The notes under the pieces were generated by a model. The model was not told the DNA's origin. It saw nothing but the letters and a program-made list of their open reading frames with translations, and did no database searches. Positions 33,635 through 41,746 of a DNA stretch of 64,000 bases are shown here, one piece after another (position 1 is the first letter of the stretch; each line of letters starts with the position of its first letter). Origin of the DNA: Hydrogenophaga sp. Lineage in GTDB: Bacteria; Pseudomonadota; Gammaproteobacteria; Burkholderiales; Burkholderiaceae_C. The stretch spans positions 1 to 64,000 of the forward strand of contig JAJNQE010000110.1 of assembly GCA_021154985.1 (NCBI GenBank), given 5' to 3'. Position numbers and translations under genes: made by a program.

Positions 33635-34612
33635 ATGCTGGTGCAGCCAGACACTGCCACCGCCTGCTTTCGCGTCAAACGCGCGCAGGACGTGGACATC
33701 CACGCGCGCAATCTGGCGTCGTGGGAACAACACTACGAACAAACCTCGCCCGGCGCGTTCACCGGCGAGGTGCGCGAGCTGGTCGACCACGGCCTGCAGG
33801 TGTTCGAGGAGCTGGCCACCTGTGCCACCAGCCAGCGCTGCCGCCCGTGGCCAGGCGGCGTGTGGGTGGGCCTGGCGGTGCCCGAGGCCGGCACCGGGTT
33901 ACGCTTCATGGGCCGCCCTTCACACGGCCTGCAGCTCATGCTGGCCGGCGGCGAAGAACCGTTCGATCTGCAGGTGCCGGCCGGCCACGGCCTCTACGGC
34001 ATGGTGATCGACACCGAACAGCTCGCGCACCACGTGCAGGCCCTGCACCAGCAGCCCTGGCCCGAGCACTGGGCCGGCGCACCGCGCGTGCAAACCCTCA
34101 CCGCGCTACAGCGCTACCGGCTCGCCGGCATGGTGCGCGAGGTGCTGCGCTGCCTGCAGGAACAGCCCGAAGCCCTGCACCACGAAGCCAGCAGGCGAAC
34201 GCTCCGCGAAGCCTTGCTCACCGTGCTGTGCGACGTGGTGATGCCCGAGACCCTGAGCGAAGCCGTGAACCCCCGCCAGCTGCGCCGCCAGGAGCTGGTG
34301 CGCAAGGTGCGCGAGCTGGTGTTCGAACACCCGGAGCAGCCGCTGAGCGTGGCCGAGCTGTGCACCCGCCTGCACGTGACGCGGCGCACCCTGCAAAACG
34401 GTTTTCAGGAGACCCTGGGCACCAGCCCCGCCACCTACCTGCGCACGGTGCGACTCAACGCCGTGCGCCGCGCGCTGCGCGAACAAGCGCCCGGCTCATC
34501 CACCATTGCCGACACAGCGGCGCGCTGGGGCTTCTGGCACATGGGCCACTTCTCGAAGGACTACAAGGCGCTGTTTGGCGAGACGCCTTCGCAGACGCGG
34601 CGGCTGGGGTGA
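33635..34612 (+). CDS. eutR: AraC-family regulator, probable ethanolamine operon activator (EutR-like)
   Basis: A 325-residue regulator with a poorly conserved N-terminal sensor domain and a C-terminal pair of helix-turn-helix motifs (about 225-325): LSVAELCTRLHVTRRTLQNGF and STIADTAARWGFWHMGHFSKDYKALFGETPS (as WGFWHMGHFSKDYK). EutR-type proteins sense ethanolamine with cobalamin. The ATG at 33635 has a strong AAGGAG site. It is divergent from the permease-eutBC operon, which supports the role. Its stop is 11 bases before the opposing exported-protein gene. Confidence 0.85.
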   Translation: MLVQPDTATACFRVKRAQDVDIHARNLASWEQHYEQTSPGAFTGEVRELVDHGLQVFEELATCATSQRCRPWPGGVWVGLAVPEAGTGLRFMGRPSHGLQLMLAGGEEPFDLQVPAGHGLYGMVIDTEQLAHHVQALHQQPWPEHWAGAPRVQTLTALQRYRLAGMVREVLRCLQEQPEALHHEASRRTLREALLTVLCDVVMPETLSEAVNPRQLRRQELVRKVRELVFEHPEQPLSVAELCTRLHVTRRTLQNGFQETLGTSPATYLRTVRLNAVRRALREQAPGSSTIADTAARWGFWHMGHFSKDYKALFGETPSQTRRLG

Positions 34613-34623
34613 TGCCGCGCAGG

Positions 34624-35295
34624 TCAACCCCCGGGCGTTTGTGCCGCCAGTTTTTGGCCCGAGCACACCGACGCAGCGTCCGCGGCCAGGCCCGACAAGG
34701 CGTCCGTCATGGCGTGGTTGAGCGTGGTCATGAACTCACCGTTGCCGTTGGCCCAGTTCAGCTTGGTGCCCAAGCCGTGGTAATGGCGAACCTCCTCGGA
34801 GCCGCCATTGGGGTAGCGCGCGCGCAGCACCACGTGGGACAGGAGGTTGAGGCCCGCCGACCAAGTGTGCGCCAGCTGGAGGTCGACGGCAACGACCGCC
34901 TGGGCCTTGACCGCTCCAGCGGGCTTCTCTCCGATGTGCGGCTGGAATCCGCGCCCCTTGAGCGTCTTGAGCGCTTCAACGGTCCAGTCGCGCCCACTGG
35001 CGCCGCGAATGGACTGCATGAACAGCGGCGTGGACAGGGGGCCGGGCATCGCAAAACTGACGTTGCCGACATATTCGGGATAACGACGCAGGTCCTCCAC
35101 CTGGGTCACATACAGCGCGCAGCCATCCACCAACCGCACGGCGTTTGCAGCACCGGCCGTGCCTGGCGAAGCGGGCGCGCCCGCCTGGACGGGCTCTTCG
35201 TAGCGCATGGGCAGCGGCTCGTCGTCGGTCAGGGCATGGGCGGCGAGTGGCAAAGACAAACACACCACCAGCGCGTGGCAACCAGGCAACTTCAT
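34624..35295 (-). CDS. Exported protein of unknown function
   Basis: A 223-residue protein with a signal peptide (MKLPGCHALVVCLSLPLAAHA). I do not recognise a domain. The mature part has a conserved-looking tract RDWTVEALKTLKGRGFQPHIG and ends with two cysteines (CALYV near 60 and CSGQK near the end) that could form a disulfide. Its start overlaps the stop of the upstream lipoprotein gene by four bases, so the two proteins are made together and probably work together in the periplasm. Confidence 0.75.
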   Translation of the reverse strand: MKLPGCHALVVCLSLPLAAHALTDDEPLPMRYEEPVQAGAPASPGTAGAANAVRLVDGCALYVTQVEDLRRYPEYVGNVSFAMPGPLSTPLFMQSIRGASGRDWTVEALKTLKGRGFQPHIGEKPAGAVKAQAVVAVDLQLAHTWSAGLNLLSHVVLRARYPNGGSEEVRHYHGLGTKLNWANGNGEFMTTLNHAMTDALSGLAADAASVCSGQKLAAQTPGG

Positions 35296-36164
35296 GATTC
35301 GATCTCCGTGCCGATGGACAAGAGCGCGCCCTCTTCGTTGCGGAGAAACTGCCGCGCAGGGGTTTCGTCGATGAGCCTCATGTCCTTGACAGGTACCCAG
35401 ACGCCCTGCGTCCAGACGCTGGCCGCGCGAAGTGGCCCACTGCGGGCCGCGCTGGCGGCTGGTGCAACGGCCAGATCGGCGGCGACCATGCGCAAGCTCT
35501 CCTGCATCGATTCGCGCATCAGCGCTCGCAGCCGGCTGCCCTGGTTATCGGTCAGGCGTTTCATGAGCGCTTCGCGGGTGCCGCTGGCCAATCGGGTCTG
35601 GTGGACCACACCGGCACGGTAGGTCGATTCGGGCTTGCCGTCCTGCCAGAGTTGCACCGTGCTGCGCGTGCTGAACACGCTCAGGTCGGCCGCGATTTCG
35701 TAGTGAACCCACATGAGCAGGTAAGCAGGCGATTTGCCCGTGGCCGCGATGCGTGCCTCGTGATCGCGTCGGCCGGGCATGCCCGCGAGCAGCTGGGCCG
35801 AGCTGAGCTTCAGCGGAAAGGCGGTGGTCTGCTGGAGCGCATTGACCGCGGCTGTGGCTTCGGCGCGGTAGTCCACGTCGAGCAACGGACCCACCGTGGC
35901 CTGGATCTGCGACGCCATGTCCTTCTGCCTCGATCGCTGGACCGATGAGTCGATCAGCGCGCCGATCAGTCCGCCCCCCAGCGCCGCACTCACATTGGAA
36001 CTCTGCGCGGTGAACATGAAGGTCTCTTGCGCCACCACGACACGCAGGTCGACTTCCTTGATCCGCGCCCGCTCCTCGGATGCCAGGGGTTTGTAAAAGG
36101 GTGCACACGCGCCCAGAGCCATCAGCGCGATGACCGCCACCAGCCAACGAAAGACGATGCTCAT
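35292..36164 (-). CDS. Lipoprotein of unknown function
   Basis: A 290-residue protein with a lipoprotein signal (MSIVFRWLVAVIALMALGAC; lipobox ALGAC, Cys20), so it is anchored by lipid at the cell envelope. A glycine-rich hydrophobic stretch (VSAALGGGLIGALIDSSV) lies near residues 56-73 and could touch or cross a membrane. The remainder is mixed alpha/beta with no family I know. ATG 36162-36164 starts the signal; the open frame continues upstream without meaning. It is the first gene of a two-gene operon with the exported protein at 34624, and is divergent from the argO-like gene. Confidence 0.75.
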   Translation of the reverse strand: MSIVFRWLVAVIALMALGACAPFYKPLASEERARIKEVDLRVVVAQETFMFTAQSSNVSAALGGGLIGALIDSSVQRSRQKDMASQIQATVGPLLDVDYRAEATAAVNALQQTTAFPLKLSSAQLLAGMPGRRDHEARIAATGKSPAYLLMWVHYEIAADLSVFSTRSTVQLWQDGKPESTYRAGVVHQTRLASGTREALMKRLTDNQGSRLRALMRESMQESLRMVAADLAVAPAASAARSGPLRAASVWTQGVWVPVKDMRLIDETPARQFLRNEEGALLSIGTEIES

Positions 36165-36262
36165 TCGGATCCTTGGTTGTGTTTGCCTGGCGGGGGGCCA
36201 GCGCCTGCGCGAGGAGGATACATCAGGTAACAAGTGGCCTCGCCACCCCCATCTATCAAGAA

Positions 36263-36282
36263 AAATTTGATCAATCAAATTT
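36263..36282. promoter_or_regulatory. AT-rich palindrome, candidate operator upstream of argO-like exporter
   Basis: AAATTTGAT (36263-36271) and ATCAAATTT (36274-36282) form a perfect nine-base inverted repeat with a CA spacer, in an AT-rich tract running to about 36300. It lies about 100 bases upstream of the exporter start and 99 bases upstream of the opposing lipoprotein gene. The inner part fits the LysR-type T-N11-A pattern, so the ArgP-like regulator at 28900-29808 is a candidate binder. Confidence 0.55.
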
Positions 36283-36382
36283 CTAATTGATTATGTTTAA
36301 TCGAACAACGCAAACTAGCACACTCCACACCATTCACCCGCCACTCCCGAGCGGGCACGCCAGATTCCCGGAGCTTCTCGTC

Positions 36383-37012
36383 ATGACCCTCGCTTTCCCC
36401 ACCTTCACCGCCGGCATGGTGCTGAGCATCTCGTTGATCATGGCCATCGGCCCGCAAAACGCGCATGTGTTGCGCATGGGCCTGCAGCGCCAGCACCTGT
36501 GGCTCACGGTGGCGGTCTGCGCCGTGGCCGACATTGCGCTCATCTCGCTGGGCGTGCTGGGTCTGGCGCAGCTCGGTGGCATGTCGGACAAGCTCATGGG
36601 TGCGCTCGTGGGTGCCGGCGTGCTGTTTCTGGCGGTCTACGGCTGGCAGGCGTTTCAGCGGTTTCTGCACCCGCGTGCGGTGGCCATCGAAGGCGACAAC
36701 GCCGTGGTGGCCGAGCCGGTCTCGCGCCGCCAGGCCGTGTTGTCGGCGCTGGCGTTTTCGTGGCTGAACCCGCACGCCTGGCTCGACACCGCCGTGCTGA
36801 TCGGCACCGCCTCGCTGGCGTATGGCCAGGGCAGCACGGTGTTTGGCCTGGGTGCGGCCGCGGGGTCGGTTGTGTGGTTCCTGGCGCTGGGCGTGGCCGC
36901 CTTCTGGCTCGGGCGCCGGCTCAATTCGCTGCACGTGTGGCGTGCGCTGGACGGCATGGTTGCGCTCATGATGTGGGGCACGGCGCTCTGGCTCCTGAGC
37001 AGCCTGGCCTGA
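36383..37012 (+). CDS. LysE/ArgO family basic amino-acid exporter
   Basis: A 209-residue inner-membrane protein with about six hydrophobic segments. The motif ISLIMAIGPQNAHVLRMGL near the start and SWLNPHAWLDTAVLIGT in the middle are typical of the LysE/ArgO branch, which exports lysine or arginine. I choose the ATG at 36383 (MTLAFPTF). It is followed 15 bases later by the lysine monooxygenase-like gene, so it may relieve excess lysine or export a pathway product. An AT-rich palindrome lies upstream, and an ArgP-like regulator is in the same window. Confidence 0.9.
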   Translation: MTLAFPTFTAGMVLSISLIMAIGPQNAHVLRMGLQRQHLWLTVAVCAVADIALISLGVLGLAQLGGMSDKLMGALVGAGVLFLAVYGWQAFQRFLHPRAVAIEGDNAVVAEPVSRRQAVLSALAFSWLNPHAWLDTAVLIGTASLAYGQGSTVFGLGAAAGSVVWFLALGVAAFWLGRRLNSLHVWRALDGMVALMMWGTALWLLSSLA

Positions 37013-37027
37013 ACCCCGGAGGCTCCC

Positions 37028-38698
37028 ATGTCCCTGCGCAGCGCAGACGCACCCGTCACCGTTTTCGGCCCCGATTTTCCCTTCGCCTTCGACGACTGGA
37101 TCGCCCACCCGCAGGGCCTGGGTGAGCTGCCGCCCGAGCGCCTGGGGCAGGAGGTGGCCATCGTCGGCGCAGGCATGGCGGGCATGGTGGCGGCCTACGA
37201 GCTGATGAAGCTGGGCCTGAAGCCGGTGCTGTATGAAGCCTCGCGCATGGGCGGGCGGCTGCGCTCGCAGACCTTTGAGGGCGGGCAAGGTGTGGTGGCG
37301 GAGCTGGGCGGCATGCGCTTTCCGGCCTCGGGCACGGCCTTCTTTCACTACGTGAACCGGCTCGGCTTGAAGTCGCAGCCCTTCCCCAACCCGCTCACAC
37401 CGGCAGCCGGCTGCACCGTGGTGGACCTCGAAGGCCAGACGCATTGGGCGCGCTCGCTGGCCGATCTGCCGCCGCTGTTCAGCGAAGTGGCCGAGGCCTG
37501 GGCACAGGCGCTCGAAGAAGGCGCCGGCTTCACCGGCCTGCAGCAGGCGCTGCGCGAACGCGACGTGGTGAAACTCAAAGCCCTGTGGAACGAACTCGTG
37601 CCGCTGTGGGACGACCGCACCTTCTACGACTTCGTGGCCACCTCCAAAGCATTCGCCCAGCTCTCGTTTCACCACCGCGAGGTGTTTGGCCAGGTCGGCT
37701 TCGGCACCGGCGGCTGGGACTCCGACTTCCCCAACTCCATGCTGGAGATCCTGCGCGTGGTGCTCACCGGCTGCGACGAGAACCAGCACTTGATCGTGGG
37801 CGGCGTGCAGCAGGTGCCGCTGGGCCTGTGGCAACACACACCCGCCGCCCACGAAATGCGCCACTGGCCCGCCGGCACCACGCTGGCCAGCCTGCACCAG
37901 GGCGCTCCGCGCGCCGGCGTCACGGCCATCAGCCGCGCCGCGGGCCAGAAGTTCGCCGTCACCGACACCTGGGGCAACACCCAGACCTACCCCGCCGTGC
38001 TCACCACCTGCCAGAGCTGGCTGCTGACCACGCAGATCGCGGTGGAGGAGTCGCTGTTTTCGCAGAAGCACTGGATGGCGCTGGACCGCACCCGCTACAT
38101 GCAGTCGTCCAAAACCTTTGTGATGGTGGACCGCCCGTTCTGGAACGACCTCAAGGCCAACGGCTGGCCCACCCTGGGCATGACGCTCACCGACCGGCTC
38201 ACGCGCGGCACCTACCTGTTCGACAACGGCCCGGACCAACCTGGCGTGATCTGCCTGAGCTACGCCTGGATGGGCGACGCGCTGAAGATGCTGCCGCACG
38301 GCTCCGAAAAGCGCGTACAGCTCGCGCTCTCGGCCTTGAAAAAGATCTACCCCGACGTGGACATTGCGAGCCACATCATTGGCGACCCGATCAGCGTGTC
38401 GTGGGAAGCCGATCCGCATTTCCTCGGCGCCTTCAAGGGCGCGCTGCCCGGCCACTACCGCTACAACCACCGCATGTACAGCCACTTCATGCAGGACGGG
38501 TTTGCGCCCGCCGAGCGCGGCATCTTCATCGCCGGTGACGACGTGTCGTTCACGCCCGCCTGGGTCGAGGGTGCGGTGCAGACCTCGCTCAATGCGGTGT
38601 GGGGCATCGTGAAACACCTGGGTGGCCGCACGCACGCGGACAACCCCGGGCCGGGCGATGTGTTCGCCGAGCTCGGGCCCATGGCGCTGCCGGACTGA
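37028..38698 (+). CDS. davB: Flavin monooxygenase, probable lysine 2-monooxygenase
   Basis: A 556-residue flavin amine oxidase with the dinucleotide motif VAIVGAGMAGMVAAYEL (about 43-59), then EASRMGGRLRS and a C-terminal FAD-binding end (FIAGDDVSFTPAWVEGAVQTSLNAV, as FIAGDDVSFTPAWVEGA). It belongs to the tryptophan/lysine 2-monooxygenase group; Pseudomonas DavB is about the same length. The nearby amidase (39717-40508), close to DavA, supports lysine as substrate: lysine to 5-aminovaleramide with oxygen. A tryptophan monooxygenase role (as IaaM) is the main alternative. It follows the exporter by 15 bases. Confidence 0.82.
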   Translation: MSLRSADAPVTVFGPDFPFAFDDWIAHPQGLGELPPERLGQEVAIVGAGMAGMVAAYELMKLGLKPVLYEASRMGGRLRSQTFEGGQGVVAELGGMRFPASGTAFFHYVNRLGLKSQPFPNPLTPAAGCTVVDLEGQTHWARSLADLPPLFSEVAEAWAQALEEGAGFTGLQQALRERDVVKLKALWNELVPLWDDRTFYDFVATSKAFAQLSFHHREVFGQVGFGTGGWDSDFPNSMLEILRVVLTGCDENQHLIVGGVQQVPLGLWQHTPAAHEMRHWPAGTTLASLHQGAPRAGVTAISRAAGQKFAVTDTWGNTQTYPAVLTTCQSWLLTTQIAVEESLFSQKHWMALDRTRYMQSSKTFVMVDRPFWNDLKANGWPTLGMTLTDRLTRGTYLFDNGPDQPGVICLSYAWMGDALKMLPHGSEKRVQLALSALKKIYPDVDIASHIIGDPISVSWEADPHFLGAFKGALPGHYRYNHRMYSHFMQDGFAPAERGIFIAGDDVSFTPAWVEGAVQTSLNAVWGIVKHLGGRTHADNPGPGDVFAELGPMALPD

Positions 38699-38764
38699 CG
38701 CAGCAGGGCGTAACCGTTTGAACGGAGCCCGTTGACAGGTCGAAGCCCCGCTAGAGTGCGCACC

Positions 38765-39646
38765 ATGATCCAACGACGCCACTTCTCGACCGCCGCCGCG
38801 CTGGCCCTGGCCAGCCCATTCGTTTTCGTGCCCACGCGCGCTCAAGCCGCGTCCAGCCTGCCCGCACAACTCCAGCAACTGGAAGCCACCGCCCAGGGCC
38901 GCCTGGGTGTGACCATCCTCGACACCGCCACCGGCCAGCTCCACGGCCACCGGATGGACGAACGTTTCATGATGCTCAGCTCCTTCAAGCTGCTGGCCAG
39001 TGCGCTGGTGCTGGCGCGGGTGGACCGGGGCCAGGATTCGCTGGACCGCCGCATCATCTATGCCAAGGGCGATCTCGTCACCTGGTCGCCCGTCACCGAG
39101 CGATTTGCCGACACCGCGGAAGGCATGACGCTCGGCGACCTGTGCGAAGCCACCCTCACCACCAGCGACAACAGCGCGGCCAACTTCATCCTCGACAGCT
39201 TTGGCGGCCCGGCGGCGCTCACGCGTTATGCGCGCGAACTGGGCGACAGCACCACGCGCCTGGACCGCCGCGAGACCGAGCTCAACGCCGGCACCGCCGC
39301 CGCCCTGCTCGACACCACCACGCCGCGCGCCATGGCGCTCACCCTGCACAAGCTGCTGCTCGGCAACGCACTCTCGCCCGCTTCGCGCGAACGCCTGCAG
39401 CAATGGCTGGCGGCCAACACCACCGGCGACAAGCGCCTGCGCGCCGGGCTGCCGGCCGGCTGGCGGGTGGGCGAGAAGACCGGCACCAACACCACCGACG
39501 CCAACGACATCGGCATCACCTGGCCCACCCATGGCCGGGCGCCGCTGATCATCACCGCCTACCTCGCCGAGAGCACGGCCAGCAGCGCGGTCAAAGAAGC
39601 CACGCTGGCGGGCGCGGCCCGGCTCGCTGCCGGCCTGGTGGCCTGA
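38765..39646 (+). CDS. bla: Class A beta-lactamase
   Basis: A 293-residue serine hydrolase with all class A landmarks: Ser72-Ser-Phe-Lys75 (SxxK), Ser134-Asp-Asn136 (SDN), Glu170 in RRETELN (the Glu166 equivalent, with Asn174), and Lys238-Thr-Gly240 (KTG). The signal peptide contains RRHFSTAA and ends near ARAQA-A, so export by Tat is possible. TTGACA at 38732-38737 and TAGAGT at 38752-38757 are near it, though the 14-base spacing is short. It lies between davB and davA, 66 bases after davB, on the same strand. The spectrum cannot be judged from sequence. Confidence 0.93.
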   Translation: MIQRRHFSTAAALALASPFVFVPTRAQAASSLPAQLQQLEATAQGRLGVTILDTATGQLHGHRMDERFMMLSSFKLLASALVLARVDRGQDSLDRRIIYAKGDLVTWSPVTERFADTAEGMTLGDLCEATLTTSDNSAANFILDSFGGPAALTRYARELGDSTTRLDRRETELNAGTAAALLDTTTPRAMALTLHKLLLGNALSPASRERLQQWLAANTTGDKRLRAGLPAGWRVGEKTGTNTTDANDIGITWPTHGRAPLIITAYLAESTASSAVKEATLAGAARLAAGLVA

Positions 39647-39681
39647 GCCCACCCACTTTCAGGCTCAACCCATCGCCGTTC

Positions 39682-39701
39682 GGGCTGAGCCTGTCGAAGC
39701 C
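39682..39701. repeat. Dispersed CTGAGC-CTGTCGAAG repeat copy
   Basis: GGGCTGAGCCTGTCGAAGCC lies between the beta-lactamase and the amidase genes. The core TGAGCxTGTCGAAG recurs in the fhaB gene at 59749-59783. From memory, this short sequence is scattered through many proteobacterial genomes between genes. It has weak self-complementarity and no evident effect here. Confidence 0.6.
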
Positions 39702-39716
39702 TCCACCCACACCACC

Positions 39717-40508
39717 ATGCCCCACGACACCCTCACCCTCGCGCTCTGGCAGTGCCCCTACGCGGCCCACCCCGCCGCCGCCCTGGCGCGGCTCGATGCG
39801 ACCGCCTCCCGAGCCCGCGCGCAAGGCGCCGAGCTGCTGGTGTGCCCCGAGATGTCGCTCACCGGCTACCAGATCGGCGCGCCTGCCGTGGCCGAACTCG
39901 CCGAGCCGGCGGACGGTGCGCTGGCGCAGGCGGTGAGCACCATCGCGCGGCGCCACGGTATCGCCATCGTGTATGGCTACCCCGAACACAACGCCCAAGG
40001 CAAGCCGTACAACGCGGTGCAGTTCATCGACGCCGACGGTCAGCGCATCGCCAACTACCGCAAGACCCACCTCTTCGGCGACATCGACCGCGCGCAGTTC
40101 AGCCCCGGCCCACAGGCACCCGCGGTGTTCGACTGGCAAGGCTGGCGCCTGGGCCTGCTGATCTGCTATGACATCGAGTTCCCCGAACCCTCGCGCGGCC
40201 TCGCGCTGCAGGGGGCCGATATGGTGCTCGTGCCCACCGCCAACATGCTCGATTTCGATGAAGTGCAACACGTGTTGCTGCCCGCACGTGCACTGGAGAA
40301 CCGCCTGTTTGTGGCCTATGCGAATGCCTGTGGGCAAGAGGGTGACACCACCTACGGCGGGCTCAGCACGGTGTGCGCGCCGATGGGCGGCGTGCTGGCG
40401 CAAGGGGGTCGGGGTGAAGAATGGCTGCAGGTGTCTGTGTCTCGCTCCGCACTGGCGGCGGCTCGCAGCACCTCCCCCCTGAAAGACCGACGAACCGACC
40501 TCGCCTGA
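39717..40508 (+). CDS. davA: Carbon-nitrogen hydrolase, probable 5-aminovaleramidase
   Basis: A 263-residue nitrilase-superfamily amidase with the Glu45 (LLVCPEMSLTGY), Lys116 (NYRKTHLFG) and Cys150 (LLICYDIEFPE) triad. Length and many blocks, such as AIVYGYPE and RKTHLFGDIDR, resemble Pseudomonas DavA, which hydrolyses 5-aminovaleramide to 5-aminovalerate and ammonia. davB, which would make that amide, is 1.0 kb upstream on the same strand, separated by the beta-lactamase gene. Other short omega-amidases are an alternative. It ends three bases before the small membrane-protein gene. Confidence 0.82.
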   Translation: MPHDTLTLALWQCPYAAHPAAALARLDATASRARAQGAELLVCPEMSLTGYQIGAPAVAELAEPADGALAQAVSTIARRHGIAIVYGYPEHNAQGKPYNAVQFIDADGQRIANYRKTHLFGDIDRAQFSPGPQAPAVFDWQGWRLGLLICYDIEFPEPSRGLALQGADMVLVPTANMLDFDEVQHVLLPARALENRLFVAYANACGQEGDTTYGGLSTVCAPMGGVLAQGGRGEEWLQVSVSRSALAAARSTSPLKDRRTDLA

Positions 40509-40511
40509 CAC

Positions 40512-40943
40512 ATGAACGAAGCGCAATCCAACGGTGCACCGACCGTTGCCACAGGTGGATTTCTGGCCACGGCGGCGCTGGTGCTGGTGGCACTGGCCTT
40601 GTTTCCCAAGGTTGTGGAATCGGTGGCCGAGCGCTCGATCGGCATTTCACGCTATTTCAGCTCGATCGCAGGCGACCCGTTGCCCGAGTGGCTGCCCAAG
40701 GCCATCGGCGTTGGGGTGTGGCTCATGGCGGCGTTCATGACAGCCTACTTGTTGGCAGAAATCAAAGAGCGCAGCCGGCGCGCGTATGCGGTGCTGGTGC
40801 TGCTGGGGTCCGGGCTGATCGCCGCCTACTTTGCCACGAGGGTGGAGGGCTCCGCATCCATCGAGCAACTTGTAGGCATCGCGGGAGCCTCCCTGGGCGC
40901 GATTGACGGTTTTTCGAGTTTGCGCCGACGCGATCCCGCCTGA
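40512..40943 (+). CDS. Small membrane protein of unknown function
   Basis: A 143-residue protein with about three hydrophobic segments: GGFLATAALVLVALALF (about 15-31), IGVGVWLMAAFMTAYLLAE (about 65-83) and YAVLVLLGSGLIAAYF (about 92-107). I recognise no family. It starts three bases after the davA stop on the same strand, so it is probably cotranscribed with the lysine-degradation genes, but no specific link is evident. It converges on the GntR regulator gene. Confidence 0.7.
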   Translation: MNEAQSNGAPTVATGGFLATAALVLVALALFPKVVESVAERSIGISRYFSSIAGDPLPEWLPKAIGVGVWLMAAFMTAYLLAEIKERSRRAYAVLVLLGSGLIAAYFATRVEGSASIEQLVGIAGASLGAIDGFSSLRRRDPA

Positions 40944-40959
40944 GCGCGGGTGGCCGGAA

Positions 40960-41634
40960 TCACTTCAGCAGCGGTGATCTCAGGATGATCTGCACCGTGG
41001 CGAAGAAGTGTTCTTCCAGCGCCTTGAGCGCGGCAGGCTCGTCGCGTTTGAGCACCGCGTCCATCAGCCGTTTGTGCTCGCTCTTCACGTCCCGGTGGTG
41101 GTCGGTGTCCAGCGGCACCGAGAGCAAGCGGTAACGCTCGCTCTGCGCATACAGCACCGCGCGCATGCGCAGCAACCAGGCGCTGGGACAGGCGCTCACC
41201 AAGGCTTCGTGAAACGCGCCGTGCGCCTGGTTCCACGCCGGGGTCTTGCGGGCCTCGGCCTCTGTGGGCGTCTCCTGCAGCCGCTCCATGCGGTGTGCGG
41301 CGGCCACGATGCCGGTTTCCCACTCCACGTCGCCGTGCTGCATGGCCTTGCTCAGGCACAGCCACTCCAGCTCCACGCGCGTGCGGGTGAGGTCCATCAA
41401 CTCCTCCTTGCTGACCGGGCTCACACGGTAGCCCCGGTGCGACTCGGCGGTGACCATGCCTTCCGCCCCCAGCCGCGACAAGGCCTCGCGGATGGCGCCC
41501 AGGCTGACCTCGAAACGCTGCTCCAGCGCCTTGATGTTGAGCTTGGTGCCGGGCAGCAGTTGCCCCTCCAGGATCTCTTGGCGGATGCGCTGGCAGACGG
41601 TCTCGGCCTGGGTGAGTTTGGTGGTGGCGGTCAT
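40960..41634 (-). CDS. GntR-family (FadR/FCD) transcriptional regulator
   Basis: A 224-residue regulator with an N-terminal winged helix (QRIRQEILEGQLLPGTKLNI, FEVSLGAIREALSRLGAEGMV) and a C-terminal all-helical FCD domain with metal- and ligand-binding histidines (AHGAFHEALV, SEHKRLMDAV, ALEEHF). FCD regulators respond to small organic acids. It is divergent from the FAH-dctP-oxidase-dctQM operon across an AT-rich region and most likely represses it until the imported acid or a breakdown product binds. Confidence 0.9.
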   Translation of the reverse strand: MTATTKLTQAETVCQRIRQEILEGQLLPGTKLNIKALEQRFEVSLGAIREALSRLGAEGMVTAESHRGYRVSPVSKEELMDLTRTRVELEWLCLSKAMQHGDVEWETGIVAAAHRMERLQETPTEAEARKTPAWNQAHGAFHEALVSACPSAWLLRMRAVLYAQSERYRLLSVPLDTDHHRDVKSEHKRLMDAVLKRDEPAALKALEEHFFATVQIILRSPLLK

Positions 41635-41746
41635 GGCTGGCGGATTTTATGCGGGAATGTACCAATGAACAAAGAATAGATTATTAAACAAACGATACAT
41701 CGCAACTGGTAGAGTGCCCTCCCATGAACACACAGAGGAGCACGCA
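41635..41746. promoter_or_regulatory. Divergent GntR / catabolic operon control region
   Basis: A 112-base gap with an AT-rich core (about 41656-41700). It contains ATGTA (41657-41661) and TACAT (41696-41700) as outer inverted ends, and TGT (41658-41660) with ACA (41669-41671) spaced by eight bases. GntR FCD operators often hold TGT and ACA half-sites, so these are operator candidates. GAGGAG at about 41735-41740 is the ribosome site of the FAH gene. Confidence 0.45.

Noticed and set aside
38732..38757. TTGACA and TAGAGT as the beta-lactamase promoter
   Set aside because: The spacer is 14 bases, short of the usual 16-18, so it is noted but not annotated as a promoter.
36275..39652. A 1125-codon open frame on the minus strand
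   Set aside because: It is antisense to davB and bla, which have clear family motifs; high GC opens long antisense frames.
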